Shown here piece after piece: positions 56,236-64,000 of a stretch of 64,000 nt of DNA; the first letter of the stretch is position 1; each line of letters starts with the position of its first letter. Position numbers and translations under genes: made by a program. Below the pieces are notes generated by a model. That model was not told where the DNA came from and searched no databases. It saw only the letters and a list, made by a program, of their open reading frames with translations. The stretch comes from Colwellia sp. M166 (lineage in GTDB: Bacteria > Pseudomonadota > Gammaproteobacteria > Enterobacterales > Alteromonadaceae): NCBI RefSeq assembly GCF_024585285.1, contig NZ_CP040755.1, positions 1,426,001 through 1,490,000 of the forward strand, read 5' to 3'.

Positions 56236-56454
56236 ATGAACATTGATACATATGCAGACACCGATATTGATGAAGATTCAAATTTTGATACTGGTATTGC
56301 TGGTTTTGAAATTGCCTATGGTTCAACCAATAAAACAGCAATGAGAAAAACAGCAAAACAAAAATATCAGGTCAGACAAAAATTAGATTCATTAACTGAA
56401 AAAAGATTTCTTGATAGACAGCTTAATTCGTTAAGTGACTATTGGGACATGTAA
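56236..56454 (+). CDS. small charged protein, PA3496-like
   Basis: A 72-aa protein. The acidic N-terminus is followed by a basic helix and a conserved-looking end (R-Q-K-L-D-S-L-T-E-K-R-F-L-D-R-Q-L). This resembles small PA3496-family proteins of gammaproteobacteria. The match is by eye only. It starts ATG after AAGGTAAAG. Confidence 0.55.
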   Translation: MNIDTYADTDIDEDSNFDTGIAGFEIAYGSTNKTAMRKTAKQKYQVRQKLDSLTEKRFLDRQLNSLSDYWDM

Positions 56455-56480
56455 TTCAATTTACATTAAAGAGATTAACT

Positions 56481-56732
56481 ATGAAAAAAATGATTTTAAT
56501 GCTGGCGGTACTAACACTGACTTCAAACGCCGCATTTTGCAACGAAGATGAAACAGAGTTAATGACTGCATCTCCGGAGTATGTCATGAGCCTTTTAGCG
56601 CAATGTAAAAACGATGCTGCAGAAGATGAAATTACACCGGCAGAAATGAACAATTACTTACTAACCTGTATTAATGACGAATTAGAAGTAAGTTATTACA
56701 AGCCGATAAAAACTTTACCTAAAGAAGGTTAA
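56481..56732 (+). CDS. small secreted protein, unknown
   Basis: An 83-aa protein from ATG 56481, preceded by AAAGAG. The first 20 residues form a signal peptide (M-I-L-M-L-A-V-L-T-L-T, cleavage near A-F-C-N). The mature part has two cysteines (L-A-Q-C and L-L-T-C), perhaps a disulphide. It sits 26 bases after the preceding small gene and may share its transcript. Confidence 0.65.
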   Translation: MKKMILMLAVLTLTSNAAFCNEDETELMTASPEYVMSLLAQCKNDAAEDEITPAEMNNYLLTCINDELEVSYYKPIKTLPKEG

Positions 56733-57248
56733 TGAAACATTATTTTATTTAACCTTAAGTCACTCAAATTATTTAGCTCATTTAAGTAAGTGGGTTGCTC
56801 AATTTGAGTTCACTTATTTTAGCCTAACTCTATGATTTAGGCTATTCAAGCAAACGCTCCTCTAACTGGCTGAATTAGCATATTCGAGCCAATGTCTGTG
56901 TTCAGCTTATGAGTGAGAAAACTCACTCATAACGCCCCTTATATAAGGTAATACATCTAAAACCTCCTAATTGCTTGTCAGTATTAACCAGCGAGCTAAT
57001 TGCCTTTAAAAGAAGTGTAGGGGTGAGCGAGAATACTACCTAATATACTTATGCTATAGTGCTAGCATAAGTTTGCACTAATACTAAGTCTATTAAGTTT
57101 GTTCCCACTCAAAAACTTAGTAGAATTAGTGTAATGCATTGAATTATGGTATAAAATCATCCGTTGAACGGATAAAGATAATAAGTTAATTTTCAGTCCA
57201 CTATATTAACCCCCTGACATAAGGGAGTTGCATTTTGCAGGAGACTTT
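56733..57248. repeat. intergenic region with palindromic dispersed repeat
   Basis: Hairpins dominate. CACTAATACTAAGTCTATTAAG (57076) and ACTTAGTAGAATTAGTG (57115-57131) are imperfect inverted ends; the inside TTTGTTCCCACTC also occurs at 57945 as TTTGCCCCCACTT. ACTTATGCTA and TAGCATAAGT pair near 57050-57071. No gene is seen here. Confidence 0.55.
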
Positions 57249-57659
57249 ATGAACGAGCATGGTTCTTTTCGAATGAAGGTTGTAGAGCAAACATTAGTTA
57301 TCCACTGCTTTGACTCTTGGAACTCCGAAACAGTGGTAAGACTTTGCAAAGAATATAAAGAACATGTTAATAAAATAAGTGACAAACCTTGGGCCTGTAT
57401 TGTTGATTTGTCCTGTTGGGAATTGTCGACACCTGACATGTGGGGCAAAATAGACGAGCTAAATGAATGGGCTAATGTCAATAACCAAAAATACGAAGCC
57501 GTAATTTGCAGTTTATCTATTCAAAGGTCTTTGATGGAGGCTAGCCATAAGGTACTGACCAACGTAGAAACTAAATTTTGTGAAAATATTGAACAAGCAT
57601 ATCAATGGTTAGAAAATGCAGGCGTGTACAAAAAGCCACAAAAAATTAACATTATTTAA
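57249..57659 (+). CDS. STAS/SpoIIAA-like protein, unknown
   Basis: A 136-aa protein from ATG 57249, preceded by AGGAGA. The order of strands and helices (W-A-C-I-V-D-L-S and a final I-E-Q-A-Y-Q-W-L-E) resembles small SpoIIAA/STAS-like domains. No phosphorylation serine can be assigned. It overlaps the end of the zinc-ribbon gene on the other strand by eight bases. Confidence 0.65.
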   Translation: MNEHGSFRMKVVEQTLVIHCFDSWNSETVVRLCKEYKEHVNKISDKPWACIVDLSCWELSTPDMWGKIDELNEWANVNNQKYEAVICSLSIQRSLMEASHKVLTNVETKFCENIEQAYQWLENAGVYKKPQKINII

Positions 57660-57903
57660 ACCACACCTTACCGCCAATAAATTTATATGCAGGTAAACCT
57701 CTGATTAAAGTTTCTCGAGCGAACAATTTATCACACTTAGGGCATATACCAGGCACAAGCGTATGATCTTGACTAATACGCTCTTTAAAGCTTTTCACCA
57801 ATGCACCTTTACCACCCTTTCGGTACTTAAATAATAAAGTGTTGCAACTAACACAAAAAATATCGACCGTTTTCGTTGGACCTTTCTTATTCGGTTTTGC
57901 CAT
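57652..57903 (-). CDS. small zinc-ribbon protein
   Basis: An 83-aa basic protein with C-V-S-C near residue 17 and C-P-K-C near residue 54, a four-cysteine zinc ribbon, and a conserved-looking end A-Y-K-F-I-G-G-K-V. Probably a nucleic-acid or ribosome-associated protein, but the role is unknown. Confidence 0.75.
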   Translation of the reverse strand: MAKPNKKGPTKTVDIFCVSCNTLLFKYRKGGKGALVKSFKERISQDHTLVPGICPKCDKLFARETLIRGLPAYKFIGGKVWFK

Positions 57904-57926
57904 AAATTTTAATTACTTTCATAAGT

Positions 57927-58169
57927 TATACCAAGTCTATTAAGTTTGCCCCCACTTAGCGCTTACCAAGGGTGACTTTAAAAGGTTTACAGGCCGTGTT
58001 ATTGATTTTGACAAGGTTCTCACAGGGGTGTGAGTCATTAGAACAACGCAGGAGCAGTTGTCGAGAATAACCATTATCTTCAATCAATGCCTGACCTAGA
58101 TGGATGTAGGGCTGTCTCTAAAGCTTTTAAATTTCACTGAGTGGGCAACTTAGTAAAAGTGGTATTATA
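57927..58169. mobile_element. MITE-like element, about 240 bp, ATACCAA family
   Basis: The left end TATACCAAGTCTATTAAG and the complement of the right end TAGTAAAAGTGGTATTATA are imperfect inverted repeats, each followed by a CCCACT block. The interior has no reading frame. Shorter relatives occur at 57076, 37174 and 62150. Confidence 0.65.
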
Positions 58170-58222
58170 CCAAGTATGCGCTTTTTTATAATATTGACTT
58201 TTTTAGCTGCTAGCTAAAAATA

Positions 58223-58260
58223 AAGCCAACTTATCGCAATTAATTGCGATAAGTTGGCTT
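58223..58260. terminator. 38-bp perfect palindrome, terminator of gamma-glutamyltransferase gene
   Basis: AAGCCAACTTATCGCAATT followed directly by its complement. On the minus strand it lies 37 bases after the stop codon and is followed by a T-rich TTATTTTT, so it is a good terminator. Confidence 0.8.
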
Positions 58261-58297
58261 ATGATATCAAAGATAACACTGTTATGGTTCTAGCATG

Positions 58298-60046
58298 CTA
58301 ATATCCTGCAGCTTGTCCGTCTTTTCTTGATTCAGAAGCGCCATAATAGACTTTTTCTTCATCGTCCCACATAATCGCTTGATAGCCACCATAGCCACCG
58401 ATATCAAAGCCAATTTTATGGCCGCGCTGCATCAGACCACGCACGGTTTGGTAAGGTATATCTGACTCAATGACCAACTGGCCACCATCAATTAACGTTT
58501 TGCCATTTGCTGCTGTTGGCTCGGTAGAGCCATAATGTTGCCAACGAGTGGCATCGCCAGCTTCTTGTAAGTTCATACCAAAATCAATAATGTTAGTCAC
58601 TATTTGCACATGCCCTTGCGGTTGCATCGCACCGCCCATTAAACCAAAGCTAATAAAAGGTTTTTTATCTTTCATCACAAAGGCTGGAATAATAGTATGA
58701 AAAGGACGCTTGTTTGCTTGATAAGCATTCGCATGGCTTTCATCCATAGAAAATAGTTGCCCTCGGTCTTGAAAAACAAAACCTAAACCTGGCACAACCA
58801 CGCCTGAGCCCATACCACGATAGTTACTTTGGATAAGTGAGACCATATTGCCTGCTTTATCTGCCGTGGTTAAATAAATAGTGTCGCCTTGATAAAGTGC
58901 TGGGTTACCGGCATCGACACGCTTAGCTGCACGCTCACCGATAAGCTTTTTACGTGCCATCGCGTATTTTTTATCGATTAAGCCGGTAAGAGGTACATCA
59001 AAAAAATCCTGATCTGCATAAAACTTAGCACGATCTTCAAAAGCCAACTTCTTGGCTTCAGTCATCACATGCAGTGCTTGTTCTGACAAAAATCCCATCG
59101 CTGCTAAATCGTAAGTTTCTAAAATATTTAGCATTTGCAATGCGGCAATACCTTGACCGTTAGGCGGTAGTTCAAAAACGTCAAAACCCCGGTAATTGGT
59201 TGATACTGGCTCAACCCAAGTTGAGTTATGGCTTATCAAATCTTCACGCGAGATATAGCCGCCATTAGCTTTCATAAAGCTAGCAATTTTATCGGCTATT
59301 TCACCTTGATAAAATGCTGAACGCCCCTGTTCCGCAATTAATGACAAGGTATTAGCAAGCTCTGGATTTTTAAAAATTTGACCTTTTCGTGGCGCGTTAC
59401 CATCAATGGTAAACGTGGTTTTAAAACTGCCCGGTTGCAGTGATAATTTTGGCACGCTACGTTGCCAATAATAAGCAATCAACTCACTGACAGGAAAACC
59501 ATTATTGGCATAACTAATAGCTGGCTTTAACACATCATTCATTGGCATTTTGCCAAACTTATCGTGCATTTCAAACCAACCATCTACTGTACCTGGTACT
59601 GAAATAGGTAACATGCCATATGGTGGAATATCGTCACGCTCTAACTGAGTTAACTGAGCTTTAAGCTTTTCAGGTGTTAGTGACTTGGGTGAACGGCCAC
59701 TGGCATTAAGGCCATAAAGCTTCTGACTTTTTGCATGCCAAATAATAGCAAATAAGTCACCACCGATACCGCTACCTGTGGGTTCCATCAAGCCCAGTGC
59801 CGCATTAGCGGCAATAGCCGCATCGATAGCGTTACCACCGTCTTTTAATACCTGTAGGCCAATCTGTGTTGCCAAAGGTTGGCTAGTAGCCACCATGCCA
59901 TTGGCAGCAATAACTTCTGAGCGGCTAGCATGTGTTTTGCCAGTAACTCGGTCAGCGTTAGCTTGTGCGGATAAAATGACAGTGGAGGATAAAACGATAG
60001 CGGCTTTACAAAGCTTAACAGTAAGTTTACTTAGCTTAATATGCAT
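58298..60046 (-). CDS. gamma-glutamyltransferase family protein
   Basis: A 582-aa Ntn hydrolase with signal peptide ending A-Q-A-N-A near residue 31. Typical features are A-I-D-A-A-I-A-A-N-A, the G-S-G-I-G-G-D motif and the nucleophile region G-D-T-I-Y-L-T-T-A-D, where self-cleavage exposes the threonine. G-S-G-V-V-V-P-G-L and F-S-M-D-E belong to the small subunit. It cuts gamma-glutamyl bonds, e.g. in glutathione, in the periplasm. It is divergent from an exported aminopeptidase gene, which could process the released peptides. Confidence 0.93.
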   Translation of the reverse strand: MHIKLSKLTVKLCKAAIVLSSTVILSAQANADRVTGKTHASRSEVIAANGMVATSQPLATQIGLQVLKDGGNAIDAAIAANAALGLMEPTGSGIGGDLFAIIWHAKSQKLYGLNASGRSPKSLTPEKLKAQLTQLERDDIPPYGMLPISVPGTVDGWFEMHDKFGKMPMNDVLKPAISYANNGFPVSELIAYYWQRSVPKLSLQPGSFKTTFTIDGNAPRKGQIFKNPELANTLSLIAEQGRSAFYQGEIADKIASFMKANGGYISREDLISHNSTWVEPVSTNYRGFDVFELPPNGQGIAALQMLNILETYDLAAMGFLSEQALHVMTEAKKLAFEDRAKFYADQDFFDVPLTGLIDKKYAMARKKLIGERAAKRVDAGNPALYQGDTIYLTTADKAGNMVSLIQSNYRGMGSGVVVPGLGFVFQDRGQLFSMDESHANAYQANKRPFHTIIPAFVMKDKKPFISFGLMGGAMQPQGHVQIVTNIIDFGMNLQEAGDATRWQHYGSTEPTAANGKTLIDGGQLVIESDIPYQTVRGLMQRGHKIGFDIGGYGGYQAIMWDDEEKVYYGASESRKDGQAAGY

Positions 60047-60294
60047 TTTTTATTCTCATTAATTTCAGCGGAATATCATTGATAACACGTGCTAAAAAAA
60101 TCTACAAAAATAACGCGTCAAGATCACCTGTTTTTAGGTTAAACAACCAACAATTCCCGAGCAATGGTAAGAACTTAGTTTATCAAAAAATATCCAACGC
60201 ATTCATCTAACTCGTTTAAGCAGCCTTTTATCGGCAACAACTTGCTCATCACAACAAAAGCAGTTAGCGTAAAGCCTCAATATCAGTTCAATAT

Positions 60295-60429
60295 TAGGGG
60301 CTGTTGCTAATTTTCAACCTAACATCGTTGAAAGTTGTTAAAGCAGATAACGACATCGCACACTTTTCGCCTTATTAGCTGAAAAATTGGCTAATTGCAG
60401 TGACTAAAATAAAAACTCAACAGCCCCTA
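60295..60429. mobile_element. MITE-like element with GGGGCTGTTG ends, 135 bp
   Basis: TAGGGGCTGTTG (60295-60306) and CAACAGCCCCTA (60418-60429) are perfect 12-bp inverted ends around AT-rich noncoding DNA. The outer TA could be the target duplication, as for IS630- or IS5-type elements. No gene inside. Confidence 0.7.
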
Positions 60430-60489
60430 GTTAAGCCACTGCGCTAACTAACTAAGCTAAATAGTATTGGCGACTCAACAGGAAAACAC

Positions 60490-61812
60490 ATGAACATCAG
60501 TAAAAGAGCCTTTTTAAAAGCTAGTGGTGCGGGTATTGCCACCCTCACCCTGGCTGGGCAAAGCTTAAACTCATCTGCTCTCGCCCTACCGGCTAATAGC
60601 TCACATAAGGTAAATGACCATCAAACGACCACATTACAACCTATCACCCATTCAGTAACAGCAATAACGGGTGCTGAAAGGCTTGAACGTATTAGTCATG
60701 CACAAAAATTAATGCAACAGCAGGATGTATCGGCCTTGATCCTTGAACCCGGCGCAGCAATGGATTACTTTTCTGGCATACAATGGCGACGAAGCGAGCG
60801 CTTAACAGCGATTATTATTCCACGTGAAGGTAAACTGTCAGTTGTCTGCCCATTTTTTGAAGCGCCCAGTATACGAGAAAGTTTGGCCGTTAGTGCTGAC
60901 ATTCGTGTTTGGCAAGAGCATGAAAGCCCGTTCACACTGATTAAACAAATATTAACCGACACTAAGTTAAACAAAGGTAAAGTGGCCTTCGAAAACTCAG
61001 TACGTTACTTTGTACTTAGTGGGGTCATGGCTGAGCTTTCAAACATGCAACATATCAGTGCGGAGCCGGTAACTCGCGGCTGTCGTATGTATAAAAGCCA
61101 ACATGAACTTGAATTAATGCATAAAGCCAATGAAGTAACTTTACTTGCCTATGCGGATGTCTGGTCAAAACTAAAAGTAGGCATGAGCCAAGGCGAGGTA
61201 AAATCTTTAATGAACAACGCCCAGCAACAATTAGGTGGCAAAGGTACGTGGAATATGGCGCTATTTAATCAAGCCAGCGCTTATCCCCATGGTACTAAAC
61301 AAAAGCAAATACTCACTGAAGGCTCAGTGGTATTAATGGATTGCGGTTGTAATGTGCACGGTTATCAATCAGATATCAGCCGAACTTTTGTTTTTGGTGA
61401 AGCAAACAAACGCCAACAAGACGTTTGGCAAACGGTTAGACAAGGCCAAGAAATTGCTTTTGAGCAAGCACAAATTGGCAAACAAGCGGGCTCAGTAGAT
61501 GACGCTGTTCGACAGTTTTACCAAAGCAAGGGCTTTGGTCCTGGCTATAAATTACCCGGGCTTTCACATAGAACAGGTCATGGCATTGGTATGGAAGGCC
61601 ATGAAAGCGTTAATTTTGTTCATGGTGAAACTGAAATTTTAAAATCAGGCATGTGCTTCTCTAATGAACCCGGTATTTATATTCAAGGCGAATTCGGTGT
61701 TCGACTTGAAGACTGCATTTATATGGGAAAAAATGGCCCGCAGTGGTTTACCGTACCGCCTGAATCACTTGCTGAGCCGATAGGTAAATTAGAGAAACTA
61801 CAAGCACTTTAG
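60490..61812 (+). CDS. exported M24-family Xaa-Pro peptidase
   Basis: A 440-aa enzyme. The N-terminus S-K-R-A-F-L-K-A-S-G-A-G-I-A is a Tat-type signal with Lys-Arg instead of Arg-Arg. The creatinase-like domain (residues 60-205) precedes the metallopeptidase domain. All five metal ligands are visible: Asp in V-L-M-D-C-G and S-D-I-S-R, His in R-T-G-H-G-I-G, Glu in S-N-E-P-G-I-Y and R-L-E-D-C. It should remove N-terminal residues before proline. A folded, metal-loaded export through Tat agrees with the signal. Confidence 0.9.
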   Translation: MNISKRAFLKASGAGIATLTLAGQSLNSSALALPANSSHKVNDHQTTTLQPITHSVTAITGAERLERISHAQKLMQQQDVSALILEPGAAMDYFSGIQWRRSERLTAIIIPREGKLSVVCPFFEAPSIRESLAVSADIRVWQEHESPFTLIKQILTDTKLNKGKVAFENSVRYFVLSGVMAELSNMQHISAEPVTRGCRMYKSQHELELMHKANEVTLLAYADVWSKLKVGMSQGEVKSLMNNAQQQLGGKGTWNMALFNQASAYPHGTKQKQILTEGSVVLMDCGCNVHGYQSDISRTFVFGEANKRQQDVWQTVRQGQEIAFEQAQIGKQAGSVDDAVRQFYQSKGFGPGYKLPGLSHRTGHGIGMEGHESVNFVHGETEILKSGMCFSNEPGIYIQGEFGVRLEDCIYMGKNGPQWFTVPPESLAEPIGKLEKLQAL

Positions 61813-62325
61813 TAACCTAAAGCATTAATAATTAAAGTTAATGTTAATGTTAATGTTAATTAATATAGCGCTAAACACTACAGTAACTAACATTAGTTTA
61901 ACGGCTTCAACCTTAAATTTTTAAATATGCCATTTGCCTTTGCGCATAACCCCCTTGGTTGAAGCTACCATTTAGCTACTTAGCAAAGTAAAAATCAATA
62001 ACGCAGCATGTAAACCTTTTAAACTCTACCTCTGGGAGTTTTCTCGATATCCACTAACATCGTTAAAGTTATTTGATTTAGCGTGACTAAACCGAAACAA
62101 ATTCGCCTTGCTTTTGAACACCGAGAAGCGCTCAGAATTGGGAAGAAATTTAATCAAATTGGTATTACTAAGCAATAGCGAGCTATTGGGTGTGAAAATA
62201 ACACTGATAGGCGCTTAAATAGTATGGTTGAGTAAATGAGCTTAACCCGAACTGGCGGGATTGGGTGTCGAGCAAAGAATGACAAGTCCGCTATAACGCC
62301 TCCAAGCTCAGAGTTAGCGCTCGTA
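61813..62325. repeat. intergenic region with GTTAAT repeats and a dispersed-repeat remnant
   Basis: GTTAAT is repeated four times at about 61837-61860. AATTGGGAAGAAATTTAATC and AAATTGGTATTA at 62137-62167 match one end of the ATACCAA repeat family. No gene is visible. Confidence 0.55.
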
Positions 62326-63732
62326 TTATCTTGTTGCTAGTGATAGAAAAACGTTGAAACATGTTTTTTCATCATTTGAAGTGACATTGATTTTACCTGC
62401 ATTCGTTTCAACTAATGCTTTGACAATGGCTAGCCCTAACCCTGCACCATCGCTATGCCGTTTCCTTGACTTATCCGGTCGATAAAAACGATCAAATAAA
62501 TAGGGAATATGCTCTGCAGGTATCTTTTCTCCTGGGTTTATTACCGATATGCAAGCTTGCCCATCAATTGTTTTGTTAATGCTAACGGTAATTGATAAAC
62601 CTTTTGCGGTATAACGCATCGCATTTGATAGCAAGTTTGATAACAATTGGCGAAAATGTAATTTATCGCAATAAAAAGCTAAATTGTCACCCTGTTTTAT
62701 AAGCGTTATATTTGCCTCTTCAGCTAGTGCATCAAAATATTCAAATAATGCTGCTATCTCTGCATCACTATTTAATACTTGTTGTTCAGGTTTTATCAAG
62801 CCATTTTGAGTCTTAGCTAGCCACAACATATCGCTGACCATTTTGGTCAACCTATCTAGTTCCTCTAAGTTGGAAAATAATAATTCCTGATATTCTTCTA
62901 ATTTTCTTGGTCTTGATAATCCAACCTGACTTTGTGTAATAATATTGGTTAACGGCGTTCTAAGTTCATGGGCAATATCGGTGGAAAAATTTGATAAGCG
63001 TAAAAATTCATTTTGTAGTCTATCGAGCATTAAATTAAAAGAACGCACCATATTAATTAATTCAGTAGGTACTTTCTCTTCATCTAACCTAATTTCAAAG
63101 TTATCACTTTGGATATCTTGCATTTTTTTACTAAGACCACGTAAAGGATTTAAGCCCTGATAAACCGCGAACCAAGCAGCTAGCAATACTAATAAGCCCA
63201 AACCGACCATAATAACCCACAGGCTTTGTTTAAATTGACTGAGAAACTGCATATGAAAACTCATATCAATAGCGACCGTAATCTTATAGTGGGCATACTT
63301 GTTTCTATAATCAGTAACTAACACTCTATAAGTCGACTTACCAACGTGATGCTTGATTATATTTTGACTATTAAAGCCAAGGGTCGTTGGTAAAGATATG
63401 CTTAAGTCGCTAAAGTCTCGAGTTGAATTGCGGTATATTAATTCTCCTGTTTGACTATTCACTTGAAAATACACGCCATGATGACCGACAACGGCTTTTG
63501 ATAAAGAGGTCGTTAATTGCGCGGTTGTGTGGTGCAGTTGTGATAATGTCGCTTCAATTGAATGATTAATAACCCTAAGCTCTCCAATATCTTGCTGAGT
63601 AAAGTGATGGTCAATAGAGTTATTGATCAAAGTACCTATAAGGGTAAGGCTAAATACAACGGTTATGGCAACAAATAGCACCACCCTAAGGGTAATAGAC
63701 ATTGGTCTGAAATTAATTTTCATCAAATTCAT
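62326..63732 (-). CDS. sensor histidine kinase, heavy-metal (CusS) type
   Basis: A 468-aa inner-membrane kinase. Two membrane helices (residues 15-35 and about 165-190) frame a periplasmic sensor region of 130 residues, followed by HAMP (Q-G-L-N-P-L-R-G-L), phospho-acceptor [10 protein letters not shown]-box L-S-N-A-M-R-Y and G-box G-A-G-L-G-L-A-I-V. The family includes copper and silver sensors, but the usual metal-binding motifs are not obvious. Its start overlaps the regulator gene by about 20 bases. ATG 63723 is an alternative start. Confidence 0.9.
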   Translation of the reverse strand: MNLMKINFRPMSITLRVVLFVAITVVFSLTLIGTLINNSIDHHFTQQDIGELRVINHSIEATLSQLHHTTAQLTTSLSKAVVGHHGVYFQVNSQTGELIYRNSTRDFSDLSISLPTTLGFNSQNIIKHHVGKSTYRVLVTDYRNKYAHYKITVAIDMSFHMQFLSQFKQSLWVIMVGLGLLVLLAAWFAVYQGLNPLRGLSKKMQDIQSDNFEIRLDEEKVPTELINMVRSFNLMLDRLQNEFLRLSNFSTDIAHELRTPLTNIITQSQVGLSRPRKLEEYQELLFSNLEELDRLTKMVSDMLWLAKTQNGLIKPEQQVLNSDAEIAALFEYFDALAEEANITLIKQGDNLAFYCDKLHFRQLLSNLLSNAMRYTAKGLSITVSINKTIDGQACISVINPGEKIPAEHIPYLFDRFYRPDKSRKRHSDGAGLGLAIVKALVETNAGKINVTSNDEKTCFNVFLSLATR

Positions 63733-64000
63733 CCTCTAATTTATAACCCATACCTCGCACCGTATGAATCAGCTTTACCTCAAAATCATCGTCAACTTTT
63801 CCCCTTAACCTGCGAATAGCGACATCAATAACGTTAGTATCGCTATCAAAATTCATGTCCCACACCTGTGAAGCGATTAACGAACGAGGTAAAACTTCGC
63901 CTTCGCGACGGAGCAATAATTCAAGAAGATTGAACTCTTTGTTGCTTAACAAAATACGCTTACCTGCACGCTGTATTTTGCGCTTGGGTATATCCATTTC
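63713..64000 (-). CDS. OmpR/PhoB-family response regulator (start beyond window)
   Basis: The C-terminal 95 residues or so of a response regulator with the winged-helix DNA-binding domain ([23 protein letters not shown] and V-R-G-M-G-Y). The receiver domain lies right of the window. It pairs with the overlapping kinase gene and resembles CusR/CopR types. Confidence 0.9.
   Translation of the reverse strand, partial: EMDIPKRKIQRAGKRILLSNKEFNLLELLLRREGEVLPRSLIASQVWDMNFDSDTNVIDVAIRRLRGKVDDDFEVKLIHTVRGMGYKLEDEFDEN

Noticed and set aside
61837..61860. GTTAAT tandem repeats as a phase-variation switch
   Set aside because: The unit is six bases long and lies after a stop codon, so changes in copy number would not shift any frame; the next gene is on the opposite strand and ends there.

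Overview
The window looks like the chromosome of a low-GC marine gammaproteobacterium of the Alteromonadales, most likely Colwelliaceae (Colwellia/Thalassotalea type). This rests on AT-rich base composition, paired TonB receptor loci with Fur-like sites, a TRAP transporter, a large propeller-GGDEF sensor, and dispersed palindromic repeats. No rRNA or intact tRNA gene was found. Genus assignment is inference.

Layout. (1) 1-2295: right end of a prophage or prophage-like element, with a truncated CI/LexA-type repressor, a small membrane protein and a tyrosine integrase. It ends at a fragment that looks like the 3' end of a tRNA or tmRNA gene (candidate att site). (2) About 2296-22000: a genomic island opened by a P4-type integrase. 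It carries an AlpA regulator, uncharacterised genes, an IS21-family element (istA/istB) inserted in one of them, and a minus-strand defence operon hsdR-hsdM-hsdS-darT-darG-DUF91 nuclease. hsdR is split by an IS50/Tn5-like element with a 9-bp target duplication. A terminase-small-subunit-like gene and a zinc-ribbon gene lie near the right end. (3) 22000-32950: core-like genes, namely a Bax-like glucosaminidase, a BLUF photoreceptor, a DctMQP TRAP transporter divergent from a Cache histidine kinase/NarL-type regulator pair, fumC and a chemoreceptor. A perfect 20-bp-arm palindrome sits between the transporter and its presumed regulators. (4) 33292-41754: two iron-uptake loci, each a TonB receptor preceded by a Fur-like box and followed by PepSY membrane proteins, the second also with DUF2271 and DUF4198 exported proteins. 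A VOC-family gene lies between them. (5) 42000-48671: a secreted M20 dipeptidase and a sugar-acid-type catabolic cluster (SDR, lactonase-like amidohydrolase, Lrp regulator, enolase-superfamily dehydratase, class II aldolase). (6) 48857-57903: NRDE protein, 1009-aa propeller/GGDEF sensor, a 57-aa membrane protein, ThrE exporter, TetR regulator, PilZ-like protein and several small hypothetical proteins. (7) 58298-64000: gamma-glutamyltransferase, an exported M24 aminopeptidase, and a metal-sensor-type histidine kinase with its response regulator cut by the window end.

How the parts fit. The island is the accessory core of the window. A type I restriction system, the DNA-ADP-ribosylating toxin DarT, its antitoxin DarG and a NucS-like nuclease are stacked in one operon with overlapping or nearly touching reading frames. 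The insertion in hsdR should abolish restriction but leave the methylase, specificity subunit and DarTG intact. The flanking regions are mostly nutrient scavenging (iron, organic acids, peptides, sugar acids) and signalling, as expected for a marine heterotroph.
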